NCBI GenBank assembly: GCA_003602635.1
Contig: QQSJ01000061.1
Coordinates: 1 to 45,917, forward strand
Direction of reading: 5' to 3'
Source of the DNA: Candidatus Poseidoniales archaeon
GTDB lineage: Archaea; Thermoplasmatota; Poseidoniia; Poseidoniales; Poseidoniaceae
DNA: 45,917 bases
The notes below the pieces were generated by a model. It was not told the origin of the DNA. It did not search any database and was given only the letters and a program-made list of their open reading frames with translations. Positions within the stretch are counted from its first letter, which is position 1. Each line of letters begins with the position of its first letter. Made by a program: the position numbers and the translations under genes. Of the stretch, positions 26,521-36,993 are shown piece after piece.

Positions 26521-29500
26521 TCAAAACTCTGGGAAATATTTCCGCGTATAGGCCAGGGCGTCTTCTTCGCTGTAGCCTTGTTCGATCAAGTCCGCATGGT
26601 ACGCGAGAGCCTCGGGGTCATGCACAGAAGCATGGTCCAGCGAATCGGGGGATGCATCGACGTTCGCTTCAACGGCGGAGGCCGTCCCGGTCTCATGGTC
26701 GTCCTCACGCTCCTTGGCCTGTTGGGCGGCCACACGCAACGTCAGCATGAGTGAGCCGACCCCCAACAGCACCATCGCTCCGACGATGAGTACGAATGAG
26801 AACGCGTCCCCTGACGTGCCTTTGGCTGAATCATCGAGGCCGTCTTCCTCCTCATCGTCCAAGACGGGTGGCGCGAACGAGTAGGTCCCATCGTGAAGCA
26901 CCGTAGCGGGCCCTGATGGATGGGACGCAGTCATGCTCCATGTCACGTTCCAGGCCACCGAGGAACGGTGGGCTTCGTTGTACTTGATGAAGGCAGGATT
27001 GGCTTCCCAGATGGTCCACTCCATTCCAGGTTGGACGGTGATGGCCCATCCGTCCTCGGTGCCGTCAACGGCGGTCTGCCAGGTCAACGTCACGGGCCGG
27101 AACCCGTTGTTGATGATCTGGCACATGATCACGTCCGTGGCGTTTCCGTCTGGGACGGCGTCCAAACAACTTCCTCCCAAGCCGAGGCTCTGGAGTTCGG
27201 TCAAGTCGAGCAGGGTGACGTTGGTCAAGCAGCCTGAATCGTTCGTATGGCAAAGGGTGACCGAAAGGTTGGCTTCCATCGCACCGGCCATGAGAACGTC
27301 GTTGGCGACGGTCAGGAGGTCGAACGTCTCGTTGCCCTGTCCTTCGGCCACCTCGGCTTCGTGGAAGAGCGTCCCGTTCAGGGCGATCGACAAGAAGGCG
27401 GTGGGCTGATCGGTCTGGAAGTCCCATCCGACCGACACTTCCGTTGGGGTTGTACGGGTGGCCAGAAGGCGTCCAAAGACGCCAACGGGTTCCGCGACGA
27501 GGAAGTCGGCCTCCACCGGTAGGGCCGAGTTCCCTACCTCGTCAAGCACCTCGAGTCGAACGCGGTGCATCCCCTCAACCAACGCGCTCGCCGAGAGGAT
27601 CAGTTCGAGGTTCGTCGCCGGACCCATTCCGGTGCCTTTCGAATCGATTTCGCCGCCGTTTGGTCCAAACACCGTGATCGAGGCGATGGCGTGCTCATCG
27701 GGGCTCAGGGACCACGAGCCTGTGACCGTCACGTCTTCGCCAAGCAGCGCGGCAGGGGGGGTTGAGATGGAGAGGTCGGCCGGGGCCGTTCTGTCCACCA
27801 ATTGAAGGGTGGCGTCATGGCCGGGGCCGAGTCCGTCGTCGTCGGATGCTCCCGCACCGGTGGATTCTGAGAGGTGGACCTCGATCGTCCAAGCACCAAG
27901 GCCTTCGCGGCCCGGGGCCCACGCGGCAAGGTAGGCGCCCTCGGCCGAGTCCCACGGCGCATCCAGCGTGGTGGTCACGCCTTCACGGACGAGATCCATC
28001 GATGCGGTGAGGTCGCTGCGGTTTCCTGCATCGGTCACGCGGAACGTGAAATTCGGGGCATCGCCCTCCCAAGTTCCGGCAAGTTCGGCCCCTTCGAGCA
28101 ACGCGGTGCCCTCGTCCGCAGACACCTGGAGGGTGGCCACTTCGGGCATGCGATCCAGCACTGGGAAGGTGTACGCCGAGGGCGTGGACATGGCGTTGCC
28201 GCGCTCGTCGGTCATCCGGACGCTGACGCTCATGGTGCCGGGCGTGTCACGGTGGTCGGCCGTGTCGATGGAGGCCATCCAACCTCCAATGCCAGCGTTC
28301 CAAGACGTTTCGACGCGATCGGCTTCCGCACCGACGTTCGTTCCGAACCACAGATCGACCGTGGCCGTGGTTTCGTCAATGAGGTCCTCGACGACGATGA
28401 CGGTGCGTTCTCCAAGGCGAACGTCCGGTTCGTCGACGCCCCCGTAACGGTGAATGACACGATCGAGCCGCGGGGGTTCGTTGTCGAGCCACGACAAGGA
28501 AGGGTCGGAGAGAGAGATCTGCACGCCCGTGTCTGTCCCTTGCCCGGTGGCGTAGAGCACGTCATGGGATGACGACAAACCGCAGGTGGTGCTGAGGTAC
28601 ACGCTGCCGCACGTTTGGACGATGCTCGCGTTGGTTGCTGCAGCGAGGGAGAGTGGGGTTTCCATGGACCATGGAACGGCCACGTGCTCAACCGTCAAGC
28701 CAAGGTCACTCAGCGCCGTGTTGGACGAGAGGCTGAGGGTCACGTCGAGCCAAGCGCGCCCATCGCTTGCCGTGCGAGGCGTGGCGGTGGTCAACATCGA
28801 GCCAAGGTGCGCTTGCGACAGCACGAGGTCCCCGCCAGGGTTCACGTCGGTGTCGGCGTCGAACAGAGGTCCGAAGGTTGGGTGGCTCACCGTAAGATCC
28901 GCGTCCGTCAGTGTCCAACCGAGCCACAGGTGCCCGTCGTCGGCAGGCGTTGCATCGGCAGGGAGGCTGAACTCAAGCGTTGCATTGGTGATGTCCAAAC
29001 TTGCTGAAGAAGACGAGAGGCTCATGTCGGTTGGCGCTGAGATGGGTTGGTTGTCGACGGAGAGTGAAAGCCCGTCCACCGTTGTCCATCGGCCCCAATC
29101 AAAGGTCACGTCGACAACGGACGGAGAGGCCGTGCCGTTTCGGGTCATGGCGTACGCCATCTGAACGAAAGTGGCACGGCCCAAGGAGGCGTTTTGAACG
29201 GGCGCTGTGGTCCATGCAGACCACGATGGAGCTGACGTTCCCGGCGCTGACATGGAGGTCCGGACGAGGACGTCCAGCGTGCTGTTGGCCGGAACCGTGG
29301 TGCTGTGGTTCATCCAAAGCGGCCCACGGGCTTCTGGGAACGCGATGGCGTCGCCGATGAACGCCCCGCTCGGAGCTTGGAAGGAGCCCGTGGCATATCC
29401 TGACCATGTGCCGGCGGTCACGGTTCCAGCGGACCCAACGTCGCCGTCGAATCCGTCCACTCCCGTGCCGTACTTCAGGCCCTTCAAGCCGCCGCCGCCT

Positions 29501-30627
29501 GCGGTGGCGCTGATCAAACCAAGAGAGGTGCTGCCACCAGAAGTGGTCCGTGTTTGGACGTACCCGCCACCGCCGCCACCGCCGCCGTCGCCGCCGTCGT
29601 ACATGCCGAATCCTATGCCGCTTTGCTGCCCGTCTTCGCCGTCACCACCGGCACCGCCGTTGGCTGAAATGACGCCGGTCGAGCCGACGGAGAGGGTGTT
29701 GACCTGCACGTCAATGCTCCCGCCTGAACCGCCGCCGCCACCTGAACCGCCTGCGCCCGTGCCACCGTTCGGTGAAACACCTGCATCGCCACCTGCGCCG
29801 TTGGCGAGCAGGGAGCCGTTGACCACGAGGGACCCTGCGCGGATGGTGAGAAGGCCCCCTCCATGTCCGCCGTATGCATCGCCGTAGTTGCTGCTGCCGA
29901 ACACGTCGCCGCCGGGGCTTCCCATTTCTGTGCCGTTCCCGTACGTCGTGCCGCCTGTGCCCCCGTTCGTTCCTCCGCCAGCGCCACCGGCGCCGTTGTG
30001 GCCGCCACCGCCGCCGCCGTCGCTTCGACCGTTGGACGGGGTGGTGACCGAAGAGCCCGCGCCCGAACCGGAGCTTGCCGCCCCCTCGACCGAGATTGAC
30101 GTGCCTGTTTCAAGGATGATTTCACGTGCGTAGATGGTGAGGTTGGTGCCCGTGACAGTGCCGCACACACCGCTGTTGCAGATCAGGTGGAGCGTGTCAA
30201 AGGATTTCGTTCCGGTCCATTGAACGGCGGTAGAGACCTGTTGGCTTGTGTTTCCTGCTTCTGGAGGACCTCCCAGCGTGCTGGTCAAGACCAGTCCAGA
30301 TGGGGTGATGCTCGTGTTGGTGGGTGTCCCGGTGATGGTCCCTGAGGTGAAACTGTAACTCGCTTGTTCAGCGAGGGCGGCGGGGGTCAGCGTCAGATTG
30401 ACCGTACCAGAGGTCATTTCCGCTCCGGGGACCGTGTCGAAACGAACCGACCCTCCGCAACCTGCACAGAGCACGTCGTCGTGCTGAGTGCTGCCGTCCT
30501 GGAAGGAGGTTTCTGTGGCCGTCCATGAGGTTGCAGGAGCGCGTGGGGCCTCCTCCAGGAGGCTTGGGGCCACCGGAAGAACAAGGGCCGTGAACATGAG
30601 CAAGACCAACGCCACTGCGGCTCTCAT
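26521..30627 (-). CDS. Very large secreted/membrane-anchored surface protein with glycine-rich region and Ig-like C-terminal half
   Basis: Signal peptide MRAAVALVLLMFTALVLPVAPS; GGGGGGHNGAGGAGGGTNGGTGGT...; C-terminal TM FSFVLIVGAMVLLGVGSLMLTLRV and short cytoplasmic tail; start at internal ATG 30627. Confidence 0.85.
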   Translation of the reverse strand: MRAAVALVLLMFTALVLPVAPSLLEEAPRAPATSWTATETSFQDGSTQHDDVLCAGCGGSVRFDTVPGAEMTSGTVNLTLTPAALAEQASYSFTSGTITGTPTNTSITPSGLVLTSTLGGPPEAGNTSQQVSTAVQWTGTKSFDTLHLICNSGVCGTVTGTNLTIYAREIILETGTSISVEGAASSGSGAGSSVTTPSNGRSDGGGGGGHNGAGGAGGGTNGGTGGTTYGNGTEMGSPGGDVFGSSNYGDAYGGHGGGLLTIRAGSLVVNGSLLANGAGGDAGVSPNGGTGAGGSGGGGGSGGSIDVQVNTLSVGSTGVISANGGAGGDGEDGQQSGIGFGMYDGGDGGGGGGGGYVQTRTTSGGSTSLGLISATAGGGGLKGLKYGTGVDGFDGDVGSAGTVTAGTWSGYATGSFQAPSGAFIGDAIAFPEARGPLWMNHSTTVPANSTLDVLVRTSMSAPGTSAPSWSAWTTAPVQNASLGRATFVQMAYAMTRNGTASPSVVDVTFDWGRWTTVDGLSLSVDNQPISAPTDMSLSSSSASLDITNATLEFSLPADATPADDGHLWLGWTLTDADLTVSHPTFGPLFDADTDVNPGGDLVLSQAHLGSMLTTATPRTASDGRAWLDVTLSLSSNTALSDLGLTVEHVAVPWSMETPLSLAAATNASIVQTCGSVYLSTTCGLSSSHDVLYATGQGTDTGVQISLSDPSLSWLDNEPPRLDRVIHRYGGVDEPDVRLGERTVIVVEDLIDETTATVDLWFGTNVGAEADRVETSWNAGIGGWMASIDTADHRDTPGTMSVSVRMTDERGNAMSTPSAYTFPVLDRMPEVATLQVSADEGTALLEGAELAGTWEGDAPNFTFRVTDAGNRSDLTASMDLVREGVTTTLDAPWDSAEGAYLAAWAPGREGLGAWTIEVHLSESTGAGASDDDGLGPGHDATLQLVDRTAPADLSISTPPAALLGEDVTVTGSWSLSPDEHAIASITVFGPNGGEIDSKGTGMGPATNLELILSASALVEGMHRVRLEVLDEVGNSALPVEADFLVAEPVGVFGRLLATRTTPTEVSVGWDFQTDQPTAFLSIALNGTLFHEAEVAEGQGNETFDLLTVANDVLMAGAMEANLSVTLCHTNDSGCLTNVTLLDLTELQSLGLGGSCLDAVPDGNATDVIMCQIINNGFRPVTLTWQTAVDGTEDGWAITVQPGMEWTIWEANPAFIKYNEAHRSSVAWNVTWSMTASHPSGPATVLHDGTYSFAPPVLDDEEEDGLDDSAKGTSGDAFSFVLIVGAMVLLGVGSLMLTLRVAAQQAKEREDDHETGTASAVEANVDASPDSLDHASVHDPEALAYHADLIEQGYSEEDALAYTRKYFPEF
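29440..30090 (-). repeat. Glycine-rich low-complexity coding segment
   Basis: Runs of gcc/gcg on + strand (Gly codons on -): SGSGAGSS...DGGGGGGHNGAGGAGGGTNGGTGGT...GAGGSGGGGGSGG...DGGDGGGGGGGGYV. Confidence 0.85.
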
Positions 30628-30708
30628 GGCCGGCCGTCGAAGGCTTCGGTTTTCACAAACGTGGTGATTTTGTTTCACAGGCGGGTGATGCTGCACTGGC
30701 CGGCCCAC

Positions 30709-33651
30709 TCAGGAAAGGAGGCCTGCAAGGAAGCGCCCGGTGTAACTGGATTCGTTCGCAGCGATGTCTTCTGGTGTGCCCGTGGCGACCACGGTACCTC
30801 CCCTTCCGCCGCCTTCTGGTCCGAGATCGATGACGTGGTCGGCGCACTTTACCACGTCGAGATGGTGTTCGATGACGACCACGGTGTGGCCTTTCCCACG
30901 CAGTTCGAGCAGGACGTCCACGAGTTTTTGCACGTCGCTGAAGGACAGCCCGGTGGTCGGCTCATCGAGGATGTACACCGTGTGACGGTTGGGCGGGCGA
31001 CGCAGTTCGCTGGCCAACTTCACCCGCTGGGCTTCACCGCCAGAAAGCGTGGTCGCGGGTTGGCCAAGCCGGATGTAATCCAGTCCGACCGCGGAAAGCG
31101 TGGACAAGGTGCGGTGAATTTTCCTGTGGTTGGCGAAAAACTCCACGGCCTCCCCAACGGGCATTTGGAGGACGTCATGGATGGTCTTCCCCTTCCACGT
31201 CACTTCGAGGCACTCGCGGGTGTACCGCTTGCCTTCGCAGTTGTCGCAGGTGATCCAGACGTCTGGGAGGAAGTTCATCTCGAGCTTGATCGAGCCGCCG
31301 CCCTTGCACGCTTCGCACCGTCCGCCCTTCACGTTGAAGGAGAAGGTGCCGGGCGTGTAGCCTCGTTCCTTGGACAGCGTGGTCTTGGAAAAGAGGCTGC
31401 GGATTTCATCGAAGACCTTGGTGTAGGTCGCGGGGTTGGAGCGCGGGGTTCGCCCAATCGGTGACTGGTCGATGATGATCGCCTTGTCCACCTTTTCGAT
31501 GCCGTCGATGCTCTTGTGCTTCCCCGGAGCAGCGTCCGCGTTGTGCAGGTGGCGCTGAAGCGCGGGGGCGAGGATGCCAGAAATCAGCGAGGATTTCCCC
31601 GAGCCGGAAACGCCCGTTACGGTGGTGAGCAAACCCAGAGGGAGGTCAACGTCGATGCTCTGCAGGTTGTTGTGGGCTGCGCCTTTGATGCGCAAACGGT
31701 GGCCCCGCTTTGCCTTCGTGCGCTTTTCAGGCACTTCGATGCGCCGCCGCCCGGCCAGGTAATCGCCGGTGATCGACCCCTCCGTGGCCATGACCTCTTC
31801 CGGAGGCCCGTTGGCCACGATGGCTCCTCCTTCGAGGCCCGCGCCGGGGCCGAGGTCGCACAACCAATCGGCCTGCCGCAACGTGTCCTCGTCGTGTTCG
31901 ACCACCACGAGGGTGTTGCCAAGATCAGAAAGTTCGCGTAGGGTTTCCAACAATCGCTCGTTGTCACGCTGATGGAGCCCAATGGACGGCTCGTCAAGCA
32001 CGTACATCACGCCCGTCAAGCGAGAGCCGATTTGGGTGGCCAAACGGATGCGTTGGCTCTCGCCACCAGACAAGGTGTTCGCGCGGCGGTCCAGCGTCAG
32101 GTAATCCAAACCGACGCTGTCGAGGAAGCTTAGCCGTGATTCGATTTCCTTGAGGATCTCGCGTCCGATGAACAGGCTGCGTTCGTCAAGCGTTTCTGCG
32201 CTGTCCGCCCAGGCTTCTGGTGGGCCGGCCTCCGCGTCAGGCCACCAGGCGCGGACCAGCGCCAAGGCCTCGTGAACGGCGGCCATCGAAATTTCCGGCA
32301 ACCGAAGGCCGCCGACGGTCACGCTGCGCGCGGCGGGGTTGAGTTTCTCGCCATGGCACGTGGGGCAGGGAAGGTCCGTCATGCAGGCGATGAGGCGCGC
32401 GCGCGTGCGCTCGGACGTCGTCTCGGTGTAGGTTTTCTCAAGGCGGGCGATGATCCCCTCCCAAGGGCGGTTCATCTGGTAGACCGACCCGTTGTCGGAT
32501 TCGAAATGGAAGTGGATGACCGTGGAACCGGACCCGTGCAAGAGGATGTCCCTGTGGTCCTCGTCCAAGAGATCGAAGGGCGTTCGTGTGGGGATGCCGT
32601 AGTGTTCGGCGACCTGAATCATCAGGCGTTTGTACCACGCAGGAGACATCGACTGACGCCAAGGAAGCACCGCCCCCTGTTCGATGGTCAGGGTTCCGTC
32701 CACCACGAGGTCTTCGCTGAAGCGGCGTTGAACGCCAATACCTTGGCAATCCGGGCATGCGCCAAGCGGCGAGTTGAACGAAAACACGCGGGGGGAAAGT
32801 TCGGGCATGAAGGCCCCGTGATCCGGGCACGCGAAGTCCTCGGACCATGCGATGGTCTCGCCTGCCGCGGTCAAACGCGCCCGGCTGCCCTCGCTCAATT
32901 CTACGTCCTCGTCCGGCGCCTCGAGGCTCTCGACATGGACGGTGCCCGAGCCCAAGCGAAGGGCCTGTTCGATGGCTTCCGTGAGGCGTTGGCGTCGTTC
33001 CCGTGTGCAGCGGAAGCGGTCCACCCGCGCATCGACGTCATGGCGGTAGGCCTTGTCGAGGGTTGGGGGTTGTTCGAAATCGGCCTCATGGCCGTTCACG
33101 CGCCCCGCCAGCAACCCCTGCTCGACCAGTTGGCGGAACAGGTCTGCATGCGTTCCTTTTCTCGCCCGGATGATGGGGCTCCACACGGCCACAGCGTGTC
33201 CTTCGAGTTGCCAAAGAACGTCGTCCACGATCTCCTGAACGGTGCGTCGAGCAACCTCTCGACCGCACACCGGACAGTGGGGTTTGCCGACGCGCGCCCA
33301 GAGAAGTCGAAGATAATCCTGGATTTCCGTGACCGTCGCCACGGTCGATCGAGGGTTGTGTGACCCTTGCTTCTGGTCGATGGAAATGGCCGGAGAGAGG
33401 CCTTCAATCCCGTCACAATCGGCTTTCTTCATCTGGCCGATGAACTGACGAGCGTAGGATGAGAGGGACTCGACGTAACGCCGTTGCCCTTCCGCATAGA
33501 GGGTGTCGAACGCGAGGGAGGACTTCCCGGAACCCGAGACGCCGCTCACCACCACGAAGCAGCCTCGTGGCAGCCGGACGTCGACGTCTTGCAGGTTGTG
33601 GGTCCGCGCACCGCGGACCTCAATCCATCCTGCATCGCCGGGTTTCGACAT
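30709..33651 (-). CDS. uvrA: Excinuclease ABC subunit A
   Basis: [99 protein letters not shown]. Confidence 0.97.
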   Translation of the reverse strand: MSKPGDAGWIEVRGARTHNLQDVDVRLPRGCFVVVSGVSGSGKSSLAFDTLYAEGQRRYVESLSSYARQFIGQMKKADCDGIEGLSPAISIDQKQGSHNPRSTVATVTEIQDYLRLLWARVGKPHCPVCGREVARRTVQEIVDDVLWQLEGHAVAVWSPIIRARKGTHADLFRQLVEQGLLAGRVNGHEADFEQPPTLDKAYRHDVDARVDRFRCTRERRQRLTEAIEQALRLGSGTVHVESLEAPDEDVELSEGSRARLTAAGETIAWSEDFACPDHGAFMPELSPRVFSFNSPLGACPDCQGIGVQRRFSEDLVVDGTLTIEQGAVLPWRQSMSPAWYKRLMIQVAEHYGIPTRTPFDLLDEDHRDILLHGSGSTVIHFHFESDNGSVYQMNRPWEGIIARLEKTYTETTSERTRARLIACMTDLPCPTCHGEKLNPAARSVTVGGLRLPEISMAAVHEALALVRAWWPDAEAGPPEAWADSAETLDERSLFIGREILKEIESRLSFLDSVGLDYLTLDRRANTLSGGESQRIRLATQIGSRLTGVMYVLDEPSIGLHQRDNERLLETLRELSDLGNTLVVVEHDEDTLRQADWLCDLGPGAGLEGGAIVANGPPEEVMATEGSITGDYLAGRRRIEVPEKRTKAKRGHRLRIKGAAHNNLQSIDVDLPLGLLTTVTGVSGSGKSSLISGILAPALQRHLHNADAAPGKHKSIDGIEKVDKAIIIDQSPIGRTPRSNPATYTKVFDEIRSLFSKTTLSKERGYTPGTFSFNVKGGRCEACKGGGSIKLEMNFLPDVWITCDNCEGKRYTRECLEVTWKGKTIHDVLQMPVGEAVEFFANHRKIHRTLSTLSAVGLDYIRLGQPATTLSGGEAQRVKLASELRRPPNRHTVYILDEPTTGLSFSDVQKLVDVLLELRGKGHTVVVIEHHLDVVKCADHVIDLGPEGGGRGGTVVATGTPEDIAANESSYTGRFLAGLLS

Positions 33652-33701
33652 GGGCCTCAGGCGAGGTTCCGGTCAACGGTTCTTGAATCCCTGCCTGCTG
33701 T

Positions 33702-34580
33702 TCAGGAGACGAAGGGCACGGGTGCTTCGAAGCGAACTGGCTCCTCGGATTCGGGGTGGAGGAACTCCAACGCGTGGGCGTGCAGGGCAACGCGGCCAAG
33801 CGGATCGGCGCTCGCTCCGTGCAGATGGTCGCCAACGATTGGGCAGCCCAATTTCCGCAACGCCATTCTGATTTGGTGGCGGCGGCCGGTCTCGATGAGC
33901 AGTTCCACGTCGGCCACAAGCCCGTCCTCGTCGAGGACGCGGTAGTGGGTGATGGCCTCCCGCGCTCCTCGATAGCCGGCCTTCATTTCCCGCACGTTGA
34001 GATGGCTGTCTTCCACGAGGTGGGCCACGACGGTCCCTTGGTTGGGTTCTGGACACCCCTCGGTCAACGCGCGATAAATGCGGTGAACGTCGCGGTCGGC
34101 GAACTGCCGTTGGAGGTCGTCTTTGTGGCGGGCGTGACGTGCGAAAACCATCACCCCTGAGGTCTCTCGGTCCAGGCGATGCACGACGTGAACCCACGCC
34201 CGCTCCCCGTGGTGAGCGCGTACATGGGCGACGCAGCGGCTGTGGAGCGTGTCGTCCTCAAGTTTGTTCGTCGCCACGGAGAGCAATCCTGCGGGTTTGT
34301 TCACCACCAGGATCGCTTCGTCCTCAAACAGCACGTCCAACTTCGGGCCCTTGGGCCGTTTTTGGGGCGCAGGATGCTGTTCTGTCGCGACGGTGCGCGC
34401 CACGACCTCCACGCGCTGTCCTGCAGAAAGCACGGTTTTTGCAGCATGCACCGAGTCGCCGTCCACCTGCACACGGCCTTGCGTGAGCATCCGACGAAGG
34501 GTGCCCGTGGAACTGTCTGGATGGATGCGCCGCAAGGCGTCGAGAAGGGTCTCGCCTTCCTCGGCCTGCGTCTCCTGCAT
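33702..34580 (-). CDS. RluA-family pseudouridine synthase (N-terminal S4-like domain)
   Basis: VVNKPAGLLSV, VHVVHRLDRETSGVMVFA, IETGRRHQIRMALRKLGCPIVGDHLHG. Confidence 0.92.
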   Translation of the reverse strand: MQETQAEEGETLLDALRRIHPDSSTGTLRRMLTQGRVQVDGDSVHAAKTVLSAGQRVEVVARTVATEQHPAPQKRPKGPKLDVLFEDEAILVVNKPAGLLSVATNKLEDDTLHSRCVAHVRAHHGERAWVHVVHRLDRETSGVMVFARHARHKDDLQRQFADRDVHRIYRALTEGCPEPNQGTVVAHLVEDSHLNVREMKAGYRGAREAITHYRVLDEDGLVADVELLIETGRRHQIRMALRKLGCPIVGDHLHGASADPLGRVALHAHALEFLHPESEEPVRFEAPVPFVS

Positions 34581-34701
34581 GCTCGTCCATCGGGGCCTGA
34601 GGGATGAGGCATCCGGTGCAATTCGGTGTGCGCTGTTTCACTTAACGTTGAAATATTCTCGCCGAAGAGTGCTTTCGTCCGCCTGGACAGGAGATGAAAC
34701 A

Positions 34702-34782
34702 TGGCCGTCGAATCCGCAGAACACCACCAAACCCTGGTGGGCTCGGGTCACGGCCAGTGGCATCGTCGTCGCTTCAATTGAC
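34702..34782 (+). CDS. Candidate 26-aa small ORF MAVESAEHHQTLVGSGHGQWHRRRFN
   Basis: ATG preceded by ggag (caggagatgaaacATG) downstream of an AT-rich stretch (cttaacgttgaaatattctcg); not in ORF track because it is short. Confidence 0.3.
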
Positions 34783-34858
34783 GTCGATGCGTCGCCCATG
34801 TCGGGCGACACCCACAGAAGGTCAAGCCACCCAATGGGTGCCGTGGCCTTCGTTTCAG

Positions 34859-34933
34859 GGGGGCATGGTGTAACGGAGAGCACAACAGGCTGCGAAGCTG
34901 TAGATCCGGGTTCGATTCCCGGTGCCCCTTCCA
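34859..34933 (+). tRNA. tRNA-Arg (anticodon GCG), 3' CCA encoded
   Basis: GGGGGCA-TG-GTGT AACGGAGA GCAC-A-ACAGG CTGCGAA GCTGT-AGAT-CCGGG TTCGATT CCCGG-TGCCCCT-T-CCA. Folds as a cloverleaf; anticodon loop CU-GCG-AA; A20 present. Confidence 0.82.
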
Positions 34934-34958
34934 CTCACGACCACATGGAGGGAAGACC

Positions 34959-35615
34959 TTGACAGACAACGATGCATGGGACGGCGTAAATTGGGACTTG
35001 GATTTCGAGTCCTTCGAATGGATGGTTCACCTGGCCGCGTGCTTCAACCGCCACCTTCCAGCCAACGCGTCTTGGACGGTGTGGCCAGACTGGTCCGCCG
35101 ACATGCCTGGCTTCGTGGTCGACGAACATCGCCCTGGGTGGCTCTCAGCCTGCCACTTTGTTCACACGCACCCAAGGATTTCAGTCAAGGGAAATTCGAT
35201 CACCGTCATCGATTCGCGTGGCACGGCAAGGGTGTTGGAGGACGTGGACGTCAGTTCGAGGTGGTGGCACGTGGATGTGTGTTCAGAATGGAACGTCCCG
35301 CTTGAGGTGGTGGCTGCGCTCGACGCACGCCATGGCCACTCGCCGTCTCACAGGTTCGTCCCGGGGCAGATGGAGCAGGTTTGTTTGGGGGTCGACGACG
35401 ATGCGCTCTCGTATGGCCTCGGTCTTGCCGTGGTGCTTCAGACGATGCTCGACGAGGTGGCGTTGTTTGACAAAGCCACGGATTTTCACGCCGCAAGGTG
35501 CCGCTTCTGCCGCGAAACAACGTACAGGCAAGGCCTCAGAGGCCAGGGGTTCGAACCCGGAAAGGAAGTGGTGTTCACCTGCGGGTCCTGCACGCGTGAA
35601 CCGTTGACGAATTGA
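34959..35615 (+). CDS. Hypothetical protein with C-terminal CxxC...CxxC zinc-binding motif
   Basis: TTG start preceded by ggagg; CRFCRETTYRQGLRGQGFEPGKEVVFTCGSC. Confidence 0.7.
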   Translation: MTDNDAWDGVNWDLDFESFEWMVHLAACFNRHLPANASWTVWPDWSADMPGFVVDEHRPGWLSACHFVHTHPRISVKGNSITVIDSRGTARVLEDVDVSSRWWHVDVCSEWNVPLEVVAALDARHGHSPSHRFVPGQMEQVCLGVDDDALSYGLGLAVVLQTMLDEVALFDKATDFHAARCRFCRETTYRQGLRGQGFEPGKEVVFTCGSCTREPLTN

Positions 35616-36977
35616 TCAGACTTCGACGAAACCTGTCGCCACGGCGAACACCATCAGCACAAACAGGGCTCCCCCGGTGACCGCGTGTGCGGTCAGGTGG
35701 AGGAGGATGCGCGCGCCCCGTTCGTCGGTGGCCGTGAACGGCCAGAGTTTCTCGGCTTCCTCCCGACCACCTCGTAACCCGACCAAGGGCCGCAAGTACG
35801 CCGTACGACGGAACAAGATGAAGCACGCCAACACACCTGCCACCACGAAGGGTGTGCCAAGGGCCGTTGACGTCCACCAACTCATGCCAAGGATGCCTGC
35901 CACCGCCATCCATGGAAAGGTGATGTGGAAGTGCATGATGTAGGTCGGATACACCGCCTCGTTCAACCACGACAAGGCGCGGCTTTTCCGGTTCAGCAGC
36001 CGCGCTCCCCATGCGAAGATCAGGAGGCACCACATCCACGCATGGAAGGTTTGCAGGACCGTCCCGCCCGTGGTCAGAAGGGAGAAGGGGTCCCGCCCCC
36101 ACATCGCCCAGCCGCCTTCCATCAGCCCTCCTGGGCCGTCGTGTTTGATGGAAAACCAAAGCACGCTCAGTGGGAGGGTGGTGGCCAACAGCCACCAGCG
36201 CAGGGCTTCGATGCGCTCAAACCACGCAGCGCCTGTCTGGATGGCCAAGTAACCGAACAACGTGAACAAGAAGTAGTGAGGGAACTCCCACCACATGCCG
36301 ACCTCGCCGTAATGCCAAGGCTTGGTGAGCACCGCAGAAGCGGCAAGGATGAGGGCGGGCACGATGATGAGAGCAAGCCCTCGTCCGGCGTCGACGGTCC
36401 AACGCGCCGCACGCACCGGTCCTGATTCTGGGTTGCTTCGGACGTACGCGAACAATGGCGCGAGCATCACCGAGTACAGGAGCAGGTTTCGAAGAAACCA
36501 CAGGTGCGCATACGGCATGGCGTCCACGCCAGGGAACGGTACGAGCATGAGCCACAGCGTCTCGATGGGCGCGATCAGTCCACCGAGCAAGACGTACGTG
36601 GCGAACAACAGCGGGACGCCAAGGCGGATGAGGCGTTCGTTGAGGAAGGTCTTGAGATCCCTTCTGCGAAAGGCGAAGGCCGTGCCCATCCCAGAAATGA
36701 GAAACAGTGCGGCTAACCGCCATTGGTGCATCACGTCCACCACAAAGGCCACGCCAACGGGCGCCTCGCCGTCAGGGAACAGCCAGAAGGTGAACACGCC
36801 AAGGTGGAACCAAATCAGCAGCCCAAACAGAATGACGCGCAGCCAGTCCAGATCGTGCCTCCGGGTTGGCGTTCCCGCCGAGGGAGCGGGATGTGGCAAC
36901 ACAGACAAGGTGTTGCTGGGCAGCGTTGGCTGCATGGCCGCGTGCTGGCTCGGAGAGATATCAAGCAATGGGGACAA
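35616..36977 (-). CDS. Acyltransferase-3 family membrane protein
   Basis: RRHDLDWLRVILFGLLIWFHLGVF; WRLAALFLISGMGTAFAFRRRDLKTFLNERLIRLGVPLLFA; about ten TM segments. Confidence 0.85.
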   Translation of the reverse strand: MSPLLDISPSQHAAMQPTLPSNTLSVLPHPAPSAGTPTRRHDLDWLRVILFGLLIWFHLGVFTFWLFPDGEAPVGVAFVVDVMHQWRLAALFLISGMGTAFAFRRRDLKTFLNERLIRLGVPLLFATYVLLGGLIAPIETLWLMLVPFPGVDAMPYAHLWFLRNLLLYSVMLAPLFAYVRSNPESGPVRAARWTVDAGRGLALIIVPALILAASAVLTKPWHYGEVGMWWEFPHYFLFTLFGYLAIQTGAAWFERIEALRWWLLATTLPLSVLWFSIKHDGPGGLMEGGWAMWGRDPFSLLTTGGTVLQTFHAWMWCLLIFAWGARLLNRKSRALSWLNEAVYPTYIMHFHITFPWMAVAGILGMSWWTSTALGTPFVVAGVLACFILFRRTAYLRPLVGLRGGREEAEKLWPFTATDERGARILLHLTAHAVTGGALFVLMVFAVATGFVEV

Positions 36978-36993
36978 CGGTGCCTTTCCGTGC

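Noticed and set aside
29207-29887. Proline-rich plus-strand ORF (PPPPPPP...)
   Set aside because: Reverse complement of the Gly codons of the glycine-rich surface protein.
29440-30090. GC-rich simple repeat or mobile element
   Set aside because: Explained by Gly codons in an intact ORF; no terminal repeats or transposase.
32272-33363. 363-aa plus-strand ORF
   Set aside because: Antisense to uvrA.
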